Shown piece by piece: positions 1 to 8,549 of a stretch of 64,000 nucleotides of DNA (the stretch's first letter is position 1; every line of letters begins with the position of its first letter). The notes under the pieces were generated by a model that did no database searches, was not told where the DNA came from, and saw only the letters and a list, made by a program, of their open reading frames with translations. Origin of the DNA: Fictibacillus norfolkensis. GTDB lineage: Bacteria; Bacillota; Bacilli; Bacillales; Fictibacillaceae. The stretch lies in assembly GCF_014836645.1 (NCBI RefSeq), contig NZ_JACSQM010000001.1, positions 828,282 to 892,281 of the forward strand, in the 5' to 3' direction. The position numbers and the translations under genes are program-made.

Positions 1-713
1 GCACCTGCAACAGCGTCGTATGAGTTTTCGATAAGTCTGGAGAAACCGAGCAGTTCACAAACTCTATTGCGGTCGATTGGAAAACTCGTTGTGGAAAGTG
101 CTGCCGCTCCCATTGGTGAACAATTCACTGTTTCGTAAGCAGATTGAAGACGTTCGATATCTCGTAGAAGGATGTCTAGCACAGCTGTTAAGTAGTGCCC
201 GAGCGTTGTCGGCTGTGCGGGTTGGGTGTGGGTATAGGCCGTCATGACAGTTTCCGCGTGTTCGCCGATCTTTTCTAGAAGGGCTCTTGCGAGTAAGAGT
301 GCGCTTTCTGTAAGGGTGAGGATGTGTTCTCTTAGCACGAGACGATACATGGCGATTCCCATGTCGTTCCGGCTTCGCGCCATATGCATACTACCCGCGA
401 GATTGGGTCCAATTTCTTCACTAATTTTGTGCTCAATCATGAAAAATAAGTCTTCGAATTGTGGATTGTAGGTTAGAGTTTGTGGGTCGATCTTCGCTAT
501 GGTTTCTACACCTCTGAGTATTTTCGCGGCTTCACTTTTATCTAAGATGCGTTGTTCAGATAGCATAATGACATATGCGCGGTGAATGTTAAACATATGT
601 TTAAAAAGATAGTCTCTTTGGTCGTTGAATACCGGGCGCAGTAAGTGTTCTACGTATGTTTTGCCAGGAAACTCCGTGCCTTCTTGTTTGATAAAATCGT
701 CTTTGGTTGGCAT
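1..713 (-). CDS. Argininosuccinate lyase-like protein (N-terminal part, runs off left edge)
   Basis: This is the first 237 codons of a fumarase/aspartase superfamily lyase. Read on the minus strand it shows the argininosuccinate lyase signatures GSMHMARSRNDMG and THTQPAQPTTLGHYL, then SPMGAAALSTTSFPIDR. Classical ArgH cleaves argininosuccinate to arginine and fumarate. The ATG at 713-711 follows an AGGAGTG ribosome site. The C-terminal part, with the family signature loop GSxxMPxKxNP, lies outside the window, so completeness cannot be judged. No argG or other arginine gene is visible, so this may be a paralogue with another substrate rather than the biosynthetic ArgH. The superfamily call is firm; the exact substrate is not. 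Confidence 0.85.
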   Translation of the reverse strand, partial: MPTKDDFIKQEGTEFPGKTYVEHLLRPVFNDQRDYLFKHMFNIHRAYVIMLSEQRILDKSEAAKILRGVETIAKIDPQTLTYNPQFEDLFFMIEHKISEEIGPNLAGSMHMARSRNDMGIAMYRLVLREHILTLTESALLLARALLEKIGEHAETVMTAYTHTQPAQPTTLGHYLTAVLDILLRDIERLQSAYETVNCSPMGAAALSTTSFPIDRNRVCELLGFSRLIENSYDAVAG

Positions 714-825
714 GTCTTTCACTCCTAACTGTGAAGGAATATATGTTAGTAGTGTATAGAGATCGGTGGGTGTTGGGAACTCAGTTACATCATGTTATTG
801 GGGTTAGAGTTGGTGGAGTTATGTG

Positions 826-853
826 AAAACCCGGTCGTCATTTGCACCGGGTT
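826..853. other. Intergenic inverted repeat
   Basis: An 8-bp perfect stem (aacccggt / accgggtt) around a 10-nt loop lies about 115 bp upstream of the argH-like start. It is followed by a weak T-rich stretch. It could be a weak terminator, but its orientation is unclear. Confidence 0.3.
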
Positions 854-916
854 GTTTGAGCTTTTATGAATTTGTGTACCAGGTTGAATGGGGTAAAAAG
901 GTGATGCTTAAACAGA

Positions 917-1078
917 TTTACGGTACGTGTTTTTATATTTTGTTACACGTTCGCCGGTAAATGGCTTGTTTTCACCTGTTATGCACTGGGTTTTCCCCTA
1001 TGAATAATGTACGAGCACCTGTAGACGACCATGTTTCACCTGTAAACCGTTCTTCATCACCTAAACATGCTAACTTTC
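917..1078 (-). repeat. 21-nt periodic intergenic element, subtype A, copy 1
   Basis: A conserved end (tttacggtacgtgttttta ... ttacacgttcgc, 917-951) is followed by six units starting at 952, 973, 995, 1016, 1037 and 1058. Each unit begins with a core related to cacctgta/cgccggta and continues with variable sequence. Unit 2 is 22 nt, the others 21. The one-base change breaks the otherwise periodic open frame on the minus strand, which argues against this copy encoding a protein. It lies between the PfpI terminator and the argH-like start. Confidence 0.85.
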
Positions 1079-1079
1079 A

Positions 1080-1112
1080 AAAAAAAACACCCGATACGAA
1101 AACAATCGGATG
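1080..1112 (-). terminator. Rho-independent terminator of the PfpI gene
   Basis: On the minus strand an 8-bp stem (catccgat / atcgggtg) is followed by a run of T. It lies 20-50 bp past the stop codon of the PfpI-type gene. Confidence 0.8.
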
Positions 1113-1131
1113 CCTCATTTAGTAACAAACT

Positions 1132-1656
1132 CTACTTTTTCTCCAAAACCGCAACAAACTCACGCATATAATCCGGCAAATCTGGCGGACGGCGGCTAGA
1201 TACGAGGTGACCGTCAACTACGACAGGTTCATCGATCCATGTTGCGCCTGCGTTCTCCATGTCATCCTTGATTCCAGGTGTACTCGTTACTTTTTTACCG
1301 TTTAAAACCTTTGCTGAAACGAGAACCCAGCCGGCATGACAGATCTGGCCGATCGGCTTTTTGTTCTTCTCCATATGCTGAACCATCTCGATTACTTCTG
1401 GAAAACGGCGCAGCTTGTCCGGTGCCCAACCACCCGGAACTAAGATTGCATCGTAATCTCCAGCATTCACATCATCAAACGCATAATCAGCATCGGCCGG
1501 AACACCGTATTTTCCGATGTACGTCTCTCCTGCTTTTTCTCCAACCAGTTCCACGATCGCCCCTTCTTCACGCAATCGCAAAATGGGATACCACAATTCC
1601 AAATCCTCAAAATCATGATGCACGAGACTGAGCACTTTTTTACCTTTTAAACGCAT
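1132..1656 (-). CDS. DJ-1/PfpI family type-1 glutamine-amidotransferase-like protein
   Basis: A protein of 174 aa with the DJ-1/PfpI fold. The nucleophile-elbow motif QICHAGW carries the expected catalytic Cys, and the acidic partner is probably in the FEDLELWYP segment near the N terminus. Family members act as proteases, deglycases or glyoxalases and in Bacillus are often general-stress proteins of the YfkM/YraA type. A longer GTG start at 1671 is possible, but the GGAGGTG ribosome site falls inside that extension, so I chose the ATG at 1656 with a 6-nt spacer. The gene is monocistronic with its own terminator. Confidence 0.9.
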   Translation of the reverse strand: MRLKGKKVLSLVHHDFEDLELWYPILRLREEGAIVELVGEKAGETYIGKYGVPADADYAFDDVNAGDYDAILVPGGWAPDKLRRFPEVIEMVQHMEKNKKPIGQICHAGWVLVSAKVLNGKKVTSTPGIKDDMENAGATWIDEPVVVDGHLVSSRRPPDLPDYMREFVAVLEKK

Positions 1657-1790
1657 GTTTAACACCTCCACTATTTTTATATCCTTAATAGCGTAACATG
1701 AATCCTAGCTGATACACTATTCTTCCACTTCCTCAGACATGTATGTTACGATTTTTTCAATAGTAAATGTAGGATACGGAAGGAGCTTGA

Positions 1791-2024
1791 ATGAAAATGA
1801 GCAAATGCACGATTGACCACACGTTAGAAGATGTGAAGCAGAAGCTATCCGAACAATCCGCTTTTATGCCGCGGGAACTGGTGATAGAGGTTGGCGATTC
1901 TTTATCTGATGATAGCGATCAGACATATTTAAATGAAGTGTTTCATCTTTTAAAAAAGTACGACCTTGCGGATGAAAGTGAAAGAGAAGAACGTAATGCT
2001 AAACTAATTGAACTAGTGAAATGA
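1791..2024 (+). CDS. Small acidic protein of unknown function
   Basis: A 77-aa, charged, apparently soluble protein with no membrane segment or signal peptide; predicted mostly helical with an acidic middle (EVGDSLSDDSD) and a lysine/glutamate-rich C terminus. A good ribosome site (AAGGAG, 5-nt spacer) and a strong terminator directly after the stop support it as a real gene. I do not recognise a family. Confidence 0.7.
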   Translation: MKMSKCTIDHTLEDVKQKLSEQSAFMPRELVIEVGDSLSDDSDQTYLNEVFHLLKKYDLADESEREERNAKLIELVK

Positions 2025-2056
2025 GAAACCCGGTCCCGATACCGGGTTTTCTCTTA
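2023..2056 (+). terminator. Strong rho-independent terminator
   Basis: A 12-bp stem (gagaaacccggt / accgggttttctc) with a 6-nt loop is followed by a T-rich tail. It overlaps the stop of the small acidic protein gene and insulates the downstream glucosidase promoter. Confidence 0.85.
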
Positions 2057-2113
2057 TTTATCAACCGGTCATTGAAAGGTAATCAGAAGTTAGTGAATCG
2101 TTTCGATTTTTCA

Positions 2114-2142
2114 TTGACTCTCAAAATGAAAGCGCTTATAAT
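2114..2142 (+). promoter_or_regulatory. SigA promoter of the GH3 glucosidase gene with overlapping cre site
   Basis: TTGACT (2114-2119) and TATAAT (2137-2142) are separated by exactly 17 nt. A cre-like site, atgaaagcgcttata (2126-2140), overlaps the spacer and -10 and fits WTGNAANCGNWNNCW with one mismatch. This predicts CcpA repression on preferred sugars. Confidence 0.8.
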
Positions 2143-2158
2143 TTTTATTATCAGGTTT

Positions 2159-2174
2159 ATCGAAACGTTTCGAT
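2159..2174 (+). promoter_or_regulatory. LacI-type palindromic operator
   Basis: atcgaaacgtttcgat is a perfect 16-bp palindrome placed about 10-25 nt downstream of the predicted transcription start. A second partial copy (atcgtttcgat) begins near 2097. The same core occurs upstream of the GH35 gene at 23530-23543. Confidence 0.8.
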
Positions 2175-2219
2175 TACGTCAGACCATACACATTAAACGA
2201 TATCCAGGAGGTTTTCTTT

Positions 2220-4391
2220 ATGCTTAAGCAAAACGTGCAACACTTAATTCAAGACATGACATTAGAAGAAAAGATCAGCCAGTTGGTTCAGCTTGCTACT
2301 CCTTTCTTTAAAGGTTCATCTGATCAAGGCTTCATCACGGGTCCTATGCAGGAGATGGGGATTACGGATGACGTGATTCGCAATACGGGATCTGTTCTTG
2401 GTGGATCAGGAGCTCGTGAAACGCGCAACATTCAAGACGCACATTTAAAAGAAAACCGTCATGGCATTCCTTTATTGATGATGGCTGATATCGTGCATGG
2501 TTATAAGACGATTTTTCCGGTACCTCTAGCGATCGGCTGTTCATGGGATATGGATCTTGCTGAAAAAAGTGCAGAGATCGCAGCAAAAGAAGCTTCTGTT
2601 TCTGGTGTTCACGTAACGTTCGCGCCGATGGTCGACCTCGTTCGTGACCCGCGCTGGGGCCGTGTGATGGAGTCAACGGGTGAAGATGGTTTCTTGAACA
2701 GCGAGTTCGCTCGTGCGTTCGTTCGTGGTTTTCAAGGAACAGATCTAACGAACGACAAAGACCGTGTTGCAGCTTGCGTAAAGCACTTTGCAGCATACGG
2801 TGCTCCTGAAGGCGGACGCGATTATAATACGGTGAACATGTCTGAGCGTCAGCTTCGCGAGTCTTACCTGCCTGCTTATAAAGCCGCGCTTGATGAAGGC
2901 TGTGAGATGGTGATGACGGCGTTCAATACAGTGGACGGTATTCCAGCAACGGCGAACAAAAAGCTGATGCGCGACCTTCTTCGTGACGAGTGGGGCTTTG
3001 ACGGCGTGATCATCTCAGACTGGGGTGCTGTAAAAGAGCAGCTTCCACACGGTGTGGCTGAAGATGAAGCAGAAGCGGCATATAAAGCACTGACAGCTGG
3101 TGTTGACATCGAGATGATGACAACGTGCTACGTCGATCACGTGAAAGAGCTTGTGGAAAGCGGCAAATTATCGGAATCTCTCGTAGATGAATCGGTAGAA
3201 CGTATCTTAACGTTGAAGCAGAAGCTAGGACTTTTTGAAGATCCATACCGTGGTGCTGATGAGAAGCGTGCGGAAGAAGTGATTTTGTGCGACGAGCACC
3301 GTGACGTAGCACGTGAACTTGCTGCTAAGTCTTGTGTACTTTTAAAAAATGAAGGCGGTGTTCTTCCCCTTCAACCCACTCAAAAAATTGCACTCATTGG
3401 CCCGTTCGCTACAAATGGCGATCTGATGGGACCTTGGTCGTGGCAAGGTGCTTATGATGATGTGGTAAAAGTGGATACAGGATTGTTAAACAAGTTGGCT
3501 GATCCTTCTCTTTTAACAGTTGCGGACGGTTGTGAGGTTGAGTCTGTGACGTCTGAGCAGCTGGAAAAAGCGGCTCGTGTTGCGAGTGATGCGGATGTGA
3601 TCGTGCTCGCACTTGGAGAAGCATCATTCATGAGTGGTGAAGCGGGATGCCGTGCTGACATTCGTCTGCCCGAGCCACAGCTTCAACTGATTCAGGAAAT
3701 GAAAAAGTTAGGCAAACCGATCGTAACGGTACTCTTTAACGGTCGTCCGCTCGACCTTCATGGTGTGGTAGATCAAGTGGATGCAGTATTAGAAGCTTGG
3801 TATCCAGGTACTGAAGCAGGTGCAGCGATTGCTGATCTTTTATTCGGAGACGTGAATCCGTCTGGACGTTTATCCATGTCGTTCCCTTATTCCGTTGGTC
3901 AGGTACCAGTCTATTACAATCACTTCAACACAGGTCGTCCACAGCCGACTCCAGAAAATAAAGAGCGTTATCTGTCTCATTATCTGGACATTCCGAACGA
4001 GCCTCTATTCCCGTTCGGTTTCGGTTTGAGCTATACAGAGTTCACGTATGACGATGTGAAGTTGTCGAGTGATGTGTTGACGGAGGATGGCGTCATTACA
4101 GCTTCTGTAACCGTTACAAATACAGGGGATGTTGCTGGTGAAGAGCTAGTTCAGCTGTATATTCGCGATATTGCAGGTGATGTTGTTCGTCCGGTGAAAG
4201 AGTTAAAAGGTTATAAAAAGATTGTTCTTGAGCCAGGCGTGTCCGAGGAAGTTACGTTCGAGATCACAGAAGAAATGCTTCGCTATCACCACGAGAACCT
4301 AGAGTTCAAGAGTGATGCTGGTAAGTTTACGATGTTTATCGGGAAAAACAGCCATGATGTGGTGAGTGTTCCGTTTAGATTGGTTAAATAA
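2220..4391 (+). CDS. bglX: Beta-glucosidase, GH3 family
   Basis: A 723-aa intracellular GH3 enzyme: no signal peptide, normal length for BglX-type enzymes. The N-terminal (alpha/beta)8 domain holds the nucleophile Asp at about residue 267 in GVIISDWGAV. The alpha/beta sandwich domain follows at about 370-590, and a fibronectin-III-like C-terminal domain covers about 640-720. It releases glucose from beta-linked gluco-oligosaccharides. The ATG follows AGGAGG with an 8-nt spacer. It shares an operator with the divergent-regulon GH35/GH144 operon, so I infer it finishes degradation of the imported oligosaccharides, possibly beta-1,2-linked. The family is certain; the linkage is inferred. Confidence 0.93.
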   Translation: MLKQNVQHLIQDMTLEEKISQLVQLATPFFKGSSDQGFITGPMQEMGITDDVIRNTGSVLGGSGARETRNIQDAHLKENRHGIPLLMMADIVHGYKTIFPVPLAIGCSWDMDLAEKSAEIAAKEASVSGVHVTFAPMVDLVRDPRWGRVMESTGEDGFLNSEFARAFVRGFQGTDLTNDKDRVAACVKHFAAYGAPEGGRDYNTVNMSERQLRESYLPAYKAALDEGCEMVMTAFNTVDGIPATANKKLMRDLLRDEWGFDGVIISDWGAVKEQLPHGVAEDEAEAAYKALTAGVDIEMMTTCYVDHVKELVESGKLSESLVDESVERILTLKQKLGLFEDPYRGADEKRAEEVILCDEHRDVARELAAKSCVLLKNEGGVLPLQPTQKIALIGPFATNGDLMGPWSWQGAYDDVVKVDTGLLNKLADPSLLTVADGCEVESVTSEQLEKAARVASDADVIVLALGEASFMSGEAGCRADIRLPEPQLQLIQEMKKLGKPIVTVLFNGRPLDLHGVVDQVDAVLEAWYPGTEAGAAIADLLFGDVNPSGRLSMSFPYSVGQVPVYYNHFNTGRPQPTPENKERYLSHYLDIPNEPLFPFGFGLSYTEFTYDDVKLSSDVLTEDGVITASVTVTNTGDVAGEELVQLYIRDIAGDVVRPVKELKGYKKIVLEPGVSEEVTFEITEEMLRYHHENLEFKSDAGKFTMFIGKNSHDVVSVPFRLVK

Positions 4392-4398
4392 TTTAGTA

Positions 4399-4432
4399 AG
4401 GACTGCTCTTGTGTTGAGCAGTCCTTTTTTTG
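4399..4432 (+). terminator. Terminator of the GH3 gene
   Basis: An aaggactgct / agcagtcctt stem is followed by seven T, eight bases after the stop codon. Confidence 0.9.
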
Positions 4433-4434
4433 TG

Positions 4435-4595
4435 TTTTACGGTACGTGTTTTTATATTTATTACGCGTTCGCCGGTAATTGGTGTGTGACCACCTGTAAA
4501 GCATGTTTTTCCACCGGTGAATCCTTCGTGACCACCTGTAACTAAGGTATCATCACCGCTAAATTTACTTTCACCACCGATAAACACTCCAAACA
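4435..4595 (-). repeat. 21-nt periodic intergenic element, subtype A, copy 2
   Basis: The conserved end (4435-4469) is followed by six units of exactly 21 nt starting at 4470, 4491, 4512, 4533, 4554 and 4575. Cores are cgccggtaa, cacctgtaa, caccggtga, cacctgtaa, caccgctaa and caccgataa, each followed by about 12 variable nt. On the minus strand one frame is open, with a heptad such as FTGGxxx. It sits between convergent genes. Confidence 0.9.
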
Positions 4596-4626
4596 AGTTG
4601 AAACTCCCACTAAACAGCTCCGCTAA

Positions 4627-4673
4627 AAATAAAAAGACCTTGAGAGCTTCCGAACATTGCTCCCAAGGTCTCT
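4627..4673 (-). terminator. Terminator of the large beta-glucan operon
   Basis: On the minus strand a long imperfect stem (agaccttgggagc / gctctcaaggtct) is followed by ttttt. It lies 23 bp past the stop of the last operon gene. Confidence 0.85.
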
Positions 4674-4695
4674 TTTACTACTATCAAACACTATC

Positions 4696-7107
4696 CTATC
4701 CCATCAAAACACGCAACACATCATCCACTTTCGCATGTTTCTTACTGCGAACGAGCATTAACTCTTCATTTTCTTCAATTACATAATCAGCACTCGGTAA
4801 AATCTTCGTTCCACGTTCAAACGCGATTACATCTTCCACCTGCGTTAAGCGGAAATCGATATAGTCTGCACTCACACCGGTAATTTCAGCTGTCGCGTAA
4901 ATAATTTTCACATTACCTACAGCTAGATTCATAGGCAGCATCACACCGTCTTTGCTCTGCAACAACAGCTTTCTTCCGCCGAGCAACGCCTTTCCATCTT
5001 CATAAACATTGAATTCTTTATCGAATCCGTCTAGATTCAACAGATGAAGGAAGCGCTCATCTTCCGTATCAACAGTCGATGTCATAAAGATGCCGTGGTG
5101 AGGGTAATCATGCGTTAGTTTCGCACGACTACCTAGTCGTTCAAGTGCTGTTTTAAAGAAAGGCAAATCGCAGCGATAGAAGCTGGCGATCACGATTGCG
5201 CGTCCATTCCCTACTTCAGACTCAAAGCCACACACATCATCAGATCCGTACACTCTAAAAATAGGAGTCACATTCGGTCCGACTTCAAAACGCTGAACGA
5301 AGCCTGAACGAATTTCTGGCTGAGCTGAAGCCCAGTTGTCTCCATAGATAGAAAGATAGTTTCCGTGACCATCACGGCTTATCCCTTTATACGACACACC
5401 AAGCGCTTCCGCTAATAGCGTACAGTCCTTCCCTTCCATATCAAATAGAGGGACCTCACCGTACAGAAGAATTTTTCCGCCTGTTTTCAAATAGTTTACG
5501 AGTTTCTCTTGAATCGCACTGTCCATGTAACGAGCGGATGGCAGCGCTAGGACAGGCGTTTTCGTCACATCCAATGGTTTGTTCTGAACATCGACCGCTG
5601 TAAAACGGTAACCGTTCAGCAGCATGGCACGGCCCATGATCTCCCAAACGCCAGCACCGCGGTTCGCCTCAATGTTCGAGAGAATCTCACGCATTACTTC
5701 ACTCTTCGGATAACGATATTCGGTCATGTAATAATCCGGGATGAACGCAAACGATACTTCATCTCGTTCTTCGTTCATACGCGCGAGCTTATCACTCACC
5801 GCCATCACACTTTGGTTCACGCGTGACATGCGCGGAAACGTATAGTTGTAGTCGCCTTCTGGACCGATTGGTGCTGCGAAACCGTGACGTTCACCAGTTG
5901 AGGCAATGCGGTCGTTACCATCGTCAACAAGCGTATGAAGTCTAGCATTTTTCCCGCCAGCAAACAGGTAATAGTTGATGAGTCGGTTTCCTTGAGCAAG
6001 ACACATTCTAAACTTAAAATCCGCTGCTGATGGATCATAGCGCTCGCCTAACGTTTCACCAAAATTTCCGTCACCACAGTTGAACTCCACAGACGTTAAC
6101 GGCTGATCTTCGTTATGGACGGCTTCCATCAGACCGTTGATGATGTAGAGGTCTTGAAAGGTTTTCATGTCAAGATCGCCAAAATAAATATCAGAACCCG
6201 AGATATATCCAGGTCCTTGGTTATACGTTTCATATAGCTGGCTGATTCCGATCGGGTACGTGAATCCTCGTCCTCCGCCTGTTCCGTGGATGTTTACGAC
6301 GAATGGAATGTCTTTTACTCCGAACTCTTCCGCATACTCTCTTAAAATCGCGATATATTTAGCGAATCGGTAGCGCATGTAATAACCAAGATCCTTTAAC
6401 AGCTGCGCCGCATACTCTTCTTTCGGAGAGCGGAATGCAGCGTTTCGTTCAGCACTTTCTTCCACCGAGAACGGATAGCGGTCAGAAATGTTATCACCGT
6501 ATCGTTCACTCAACCAATTTGATAAATCGTTCAGCACATTATCCGTCAGATCAGGTGTGTTGCTCACCCAAGACAGCATACCGATCTCATTATCAAGCTG
6601 AAACGCGATGATTTTTCCGCCGTTCGGATAGATGCGCGGCGTAACCACTTCCATCACTTTTTCATAATACTTCCGAACTTCTTGTAAAAATCCTGGCGCA
6701 AGATAATCCACGGTTGGTGTAGTCGGTTCGCTTTCGTCCCAACCAACCGGAATGATCTCCGGATGCTTCTCATACACCCAATAAGGAAGTCCTTCGTTTT
6801 TCATCTCGGCCATGATGAACGGACCGGGACGAACAAAGAAATAAAAGCCGTTTTCCGTACAAAGGTCGATGAAGCCGGCAAGGTCTGTTTCAGGACGTGT
6901 TTTACCAGTAAAATCAAACTGCCCTTCTACCGGCTCATGCCAAAGCCATGGCACATAAGTGGCCACGGCGTTACATCCTGTTTCTTTTAGCTTGTTCAAA
7001 CGGTCTTGCCAATCGCTTTTATCAAGACGGTAGTAATGAATCTCTCCGCACGTGATCAGAACGGGCTTGCCGTCGATGATGATCTGTTTGTTCTTAATCT
7101 CAATCAT
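4696..7107 (-). CDS. GH35 family glycoside hydrolase (beta-galactosidase-like), copy A
   Basis: An 803-aa cytoplasmic GH35-type enzyme. The barrel start GEIHYYRLDKSDW is typical. The likely acid/base Glu is E174 in IIAFQLDNEIGM and the likely nucleophile is E341 in TSVEFNCGDG. A TTG start 10 codons upstream is possible, but the ATG at 7107 overlaps the previous stop as TAATG and has AGAAGGAAG ahead, so translational coupling decides the start. GH35 was defined on beta-galactosidases, but a GH35 enzyme acting on beta-1,2-gluco-oligosaccharides is known. With a GH144 gene directly upstream, I infer a glucan rather than lactose substrate. Last gene of the operon. Confidence 0.85.
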   Translation of the reverse strand: MIEIKNKQIIIDGKPVLITCGEIHYYRLDKSDWQDRLNKLKETGCNAVATYVPWLWHEPVEGQFDFTGKTRPETDLAGFIDLCTENGFYFFVRPGPFIMAEMKNEGLPYWVYEKHPEIIPVGWDESEPTTPTVDYLAPGFLQEVRKYYEKVMEVVTPRIYPNGGKIIAFQLDNEIGMLSWVSNTPDLTDNVLNDLSNWLSERYGDNISDRYPFSVEESAERNAAFRSPKEEYAAQLLKDLGYYMRYRFAKYIAILREYAEEFGVKDIPFVVNIHGTGGGRGFTYPIGISQLYETYNQGPGYISGSDIYFGDLDMKTFQDLYIINGLMEAVHNEDQPLTSVEFNCGDGNFGETLGERYDPSAADFKFRMCLAQGNRLINYYLFAGGKNARLHTLVDDGNDRIASTGERHGFAAPIGPEGDYNYTFPRMSRVNQSVMAVSDKLARMNEERDEVSFAFIPDYYMTEYRYPKSEVMREILSNIEANRGAGVWEIMGRAMLLNGYRFTAVDVQNKPLDVTKTPVLALPSARYMDSAIQEKLVNYLKTGGKILLYGEVPLFDMEGKDCTLLAEALGVSYKGISRDGHGNYLSIYGDNWASAQPEIRSGFVQRFEVGPNVTPIFRVYGSDDVCGFESEVGNGRAIVIASFYRCDLPFFKTALERLGSRAKLTHDYPHHGIFMTSTVDTEDERFLHLLNLDGFDKEFNVYEDGKALLGGRKLLLQSKDGVMLPMNLAVGNVKIIYATAEITGVSADYIDFRLTQVEDVIAFERGTKILPSADYVIEENEELMLVRSKKHAKVDDVLRVLMG

Positions 7108-8324
7108 TATGCCGGACTTCCTTCTGTCTTTTTCCAACCTAACAGGTCAGCACCTTGTTTCACATACTTATTTTTCATGAAAAGATCCCACACGAGACCA
7201 GATTGATAGTTTTCGATCATTAGAAGCGTGATTCCCTTGTCGATTCCGATTACATGGTCAGAATACCAAGCTGGCGTTACATCGAGGTTATAAGAATCTT
7301 GGAAACCATACTCACCCCATAGCTGTGGATGTTCTTCGTAAAAATACTTCATCGCCGCGATCGATTCTTCTGGTGTGAACACGATTGAACCGGCTGCTCC
7401 CGTCGGTGCGACCGTACCTTCTAGTTCAGGCTCACACCCTTCATAATAAGGAGGAGCACCTGGAACACGGTAGCCAGTCGGACTCGCACAAGCTGTTAAA
7501 CCCCAAGCATTTTCGTGATACGTCTTAAACTCACTCGATTTTTCTTTACAGAACGCACGGTTCGCAAGAGATGCTCTTACCGAGTTCTCGTACCAATTGA
7601 TTCCGTCTCCGTCGACGATATCTCTAAAATCGATGAACGCATGCGAATATTGGTGAACAAACATCGCGTTCCCTGGCGCGTGAATGTACTCGTAATCTTT
7701 GTACGTTCCTTTTCTGCGTTCGAAGCCGTCATAAATTTTTGCAGGAACCGGATGTGTAGGAGACGCAACGCCAAGCACATACGTCATCATCTGCTCCGCG
7801 TACATATCCCAGTGATGGAAGCCGCCCGTTTCCGGGTTGTAGCCCATGTAGAACTGGTTAACCGGCTCGTCATAATACACGTTCCAGTCGATGCGAGCGT
7901 AGATCTTCTCAAATAGCTCGGCGATCTCTCCGCCAAAATATTCAGCAGATGTTACAGCACCACATAGGAAGATTCCCGTATCGATGATCGACGCACAGTC
8001 GTACCACTCTTCGTTTTTCTTCGCCGTCTGCATATTTAAGAAATGGTAAAAGAAACCGCTCGCGTGTTCCACGTTGTTTAAGAATGTTTCAAGCGTCCCT
8101 TTCGTACGCTCGTATCCTTCTTCTTTCGTGATCCAGCCGCGCTCGATTCCGATGATGATCGCCGTTAATCCGAAACCGTTTGATGCGATACTTGCTACTT
8201 TTTTATTCGCAGACTGATCCAGGATCAACCCGTATCCCGGGCTGTTTTTATCCGTGTTAGCTTCGTTCCAAAAGAAATCAAAGCATCCTTTTGCTTCAAG
8301 GTCCAATAGTTTCTGTGTATCCAT
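7107..8324 (-). CDS. GH144-type glucoamylase-family protein, probable endo-beta-1,2-glucanase
   Basis: A 405-aa protein of the Glycoamylase Pfam family that founded GH144, with conserved segments NGFGLTAIIIGIERGWI, GFFYHFL, IIDTGIFLCGA and the C-terminal NLDVTPAWYSDHVIGID. GH144 enzymes form an (alpha/alpha)6 barrel and hydrolyse linear beta-1,2-glucan. There is no signal peptide, so it probably cleaves imported oligosaccharides or acts as an exo-type variant. The start follows AGAGGGGAA. It is coupled to the downstream GH35 gene by TAATG overlap and separated from the upstream permease by a 225-bp spacer holding a hairpin repeat. Substrate is inferred from the family only. Confidence 0.8.
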   Translation of the reverse strand: MDTQKLLDLEAKGCFDFFWNEANTDKNSPGYGLILDQSANKKVASIASNGFGLTAIIIGIERGWITKEEGYERTKGTLETFLNNVEHASGFFYHFLNMQTAKKNEEWYDCASIIDTGIFLCGAVTSAEYFGGEIAELFEKIYARIDWNVYYDEPVNQFYMGYNPETGGFHHWDMYAEQMMTYVLGVASPTHPVPAKIYDGFERRKGTYKDYEYIHAPGNAMFVHQYSHAFIDFRDIVDGDGINWYENSVRASLANRAFCKEKSSEFKTYHENAWGLTACASPTGYRVPGAPPYYEGCEPELEGTVAPTGAAGSIVFTPEESIAAMKYFYEEHPQLWGEYGFQDSYNLDVTPAWYSDHVIGIDKGITLLMIENYQSGLVWDLFMKNKYVKQGADLLGWKKTEGSPA

Positions 8325-8369
8325 CGTTATTCCCCTCTCTTTTTGTGGGTTTTTAAACCATTTAAAGTG

Positions 8370-8507
8370 AAGATCGTTTCATTCCGCTCCAGGTGCTTCG
8401 CTTTCCGCGGGGCGACCGGTGAGCCCCTTGCCGCTTTGCGCCTTTAAGGGTCTCACCTGACCGCTCGTCCCGCAGGAGTCTCACACCTTCTGCTCCATTC
8501 CACTATT
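8370..8507. repeat. Hairpin-rich intergenic repeat, copy 1
   Basis: About 135 bp containing ggtgcttcgctttccgcg, gtgagccccttgccgcttt, cctttaagggtctcacc and cgcaggagtctcac, with strong internal complementarity (gtgagcc / ggtctcac). It is nearly identical to 20860-20989 and related to the inverse of 55505-55711. It resembles the GC-rich interspersed hairpin repeats common in Bacillaceae intergenes. It sits inside the operon between permease and GH144 genes and may stabilise or attenuate the transcript. Confidence 0.8.
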
Positions 8508-8549
8508 TCTATGAAGAATTTCACCAAAGAATGAAGACCCAAACTCGTA

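Noticed and set aside
244..471. 75-aa frame on the plus strand
   Set aside because: Lies wholly antisense to the argininosuccinate-lyase-like gene, whose motifs are clear.
2021..2227. 68-aa frame on the plus strand between the small protein and the GH3 gene
   Set aside because: It overlaps the terminator, promoter, operator and ribosome site of the GH3 gene.
4393..4596. 67-aa frame on the minus strand over periodic element copy 2 as a gene
   Set aside because: It is the translation of the 21-nt repeat; no ribosome site, and other copies break the frame with a 20- or 22-nt unit or a stop.
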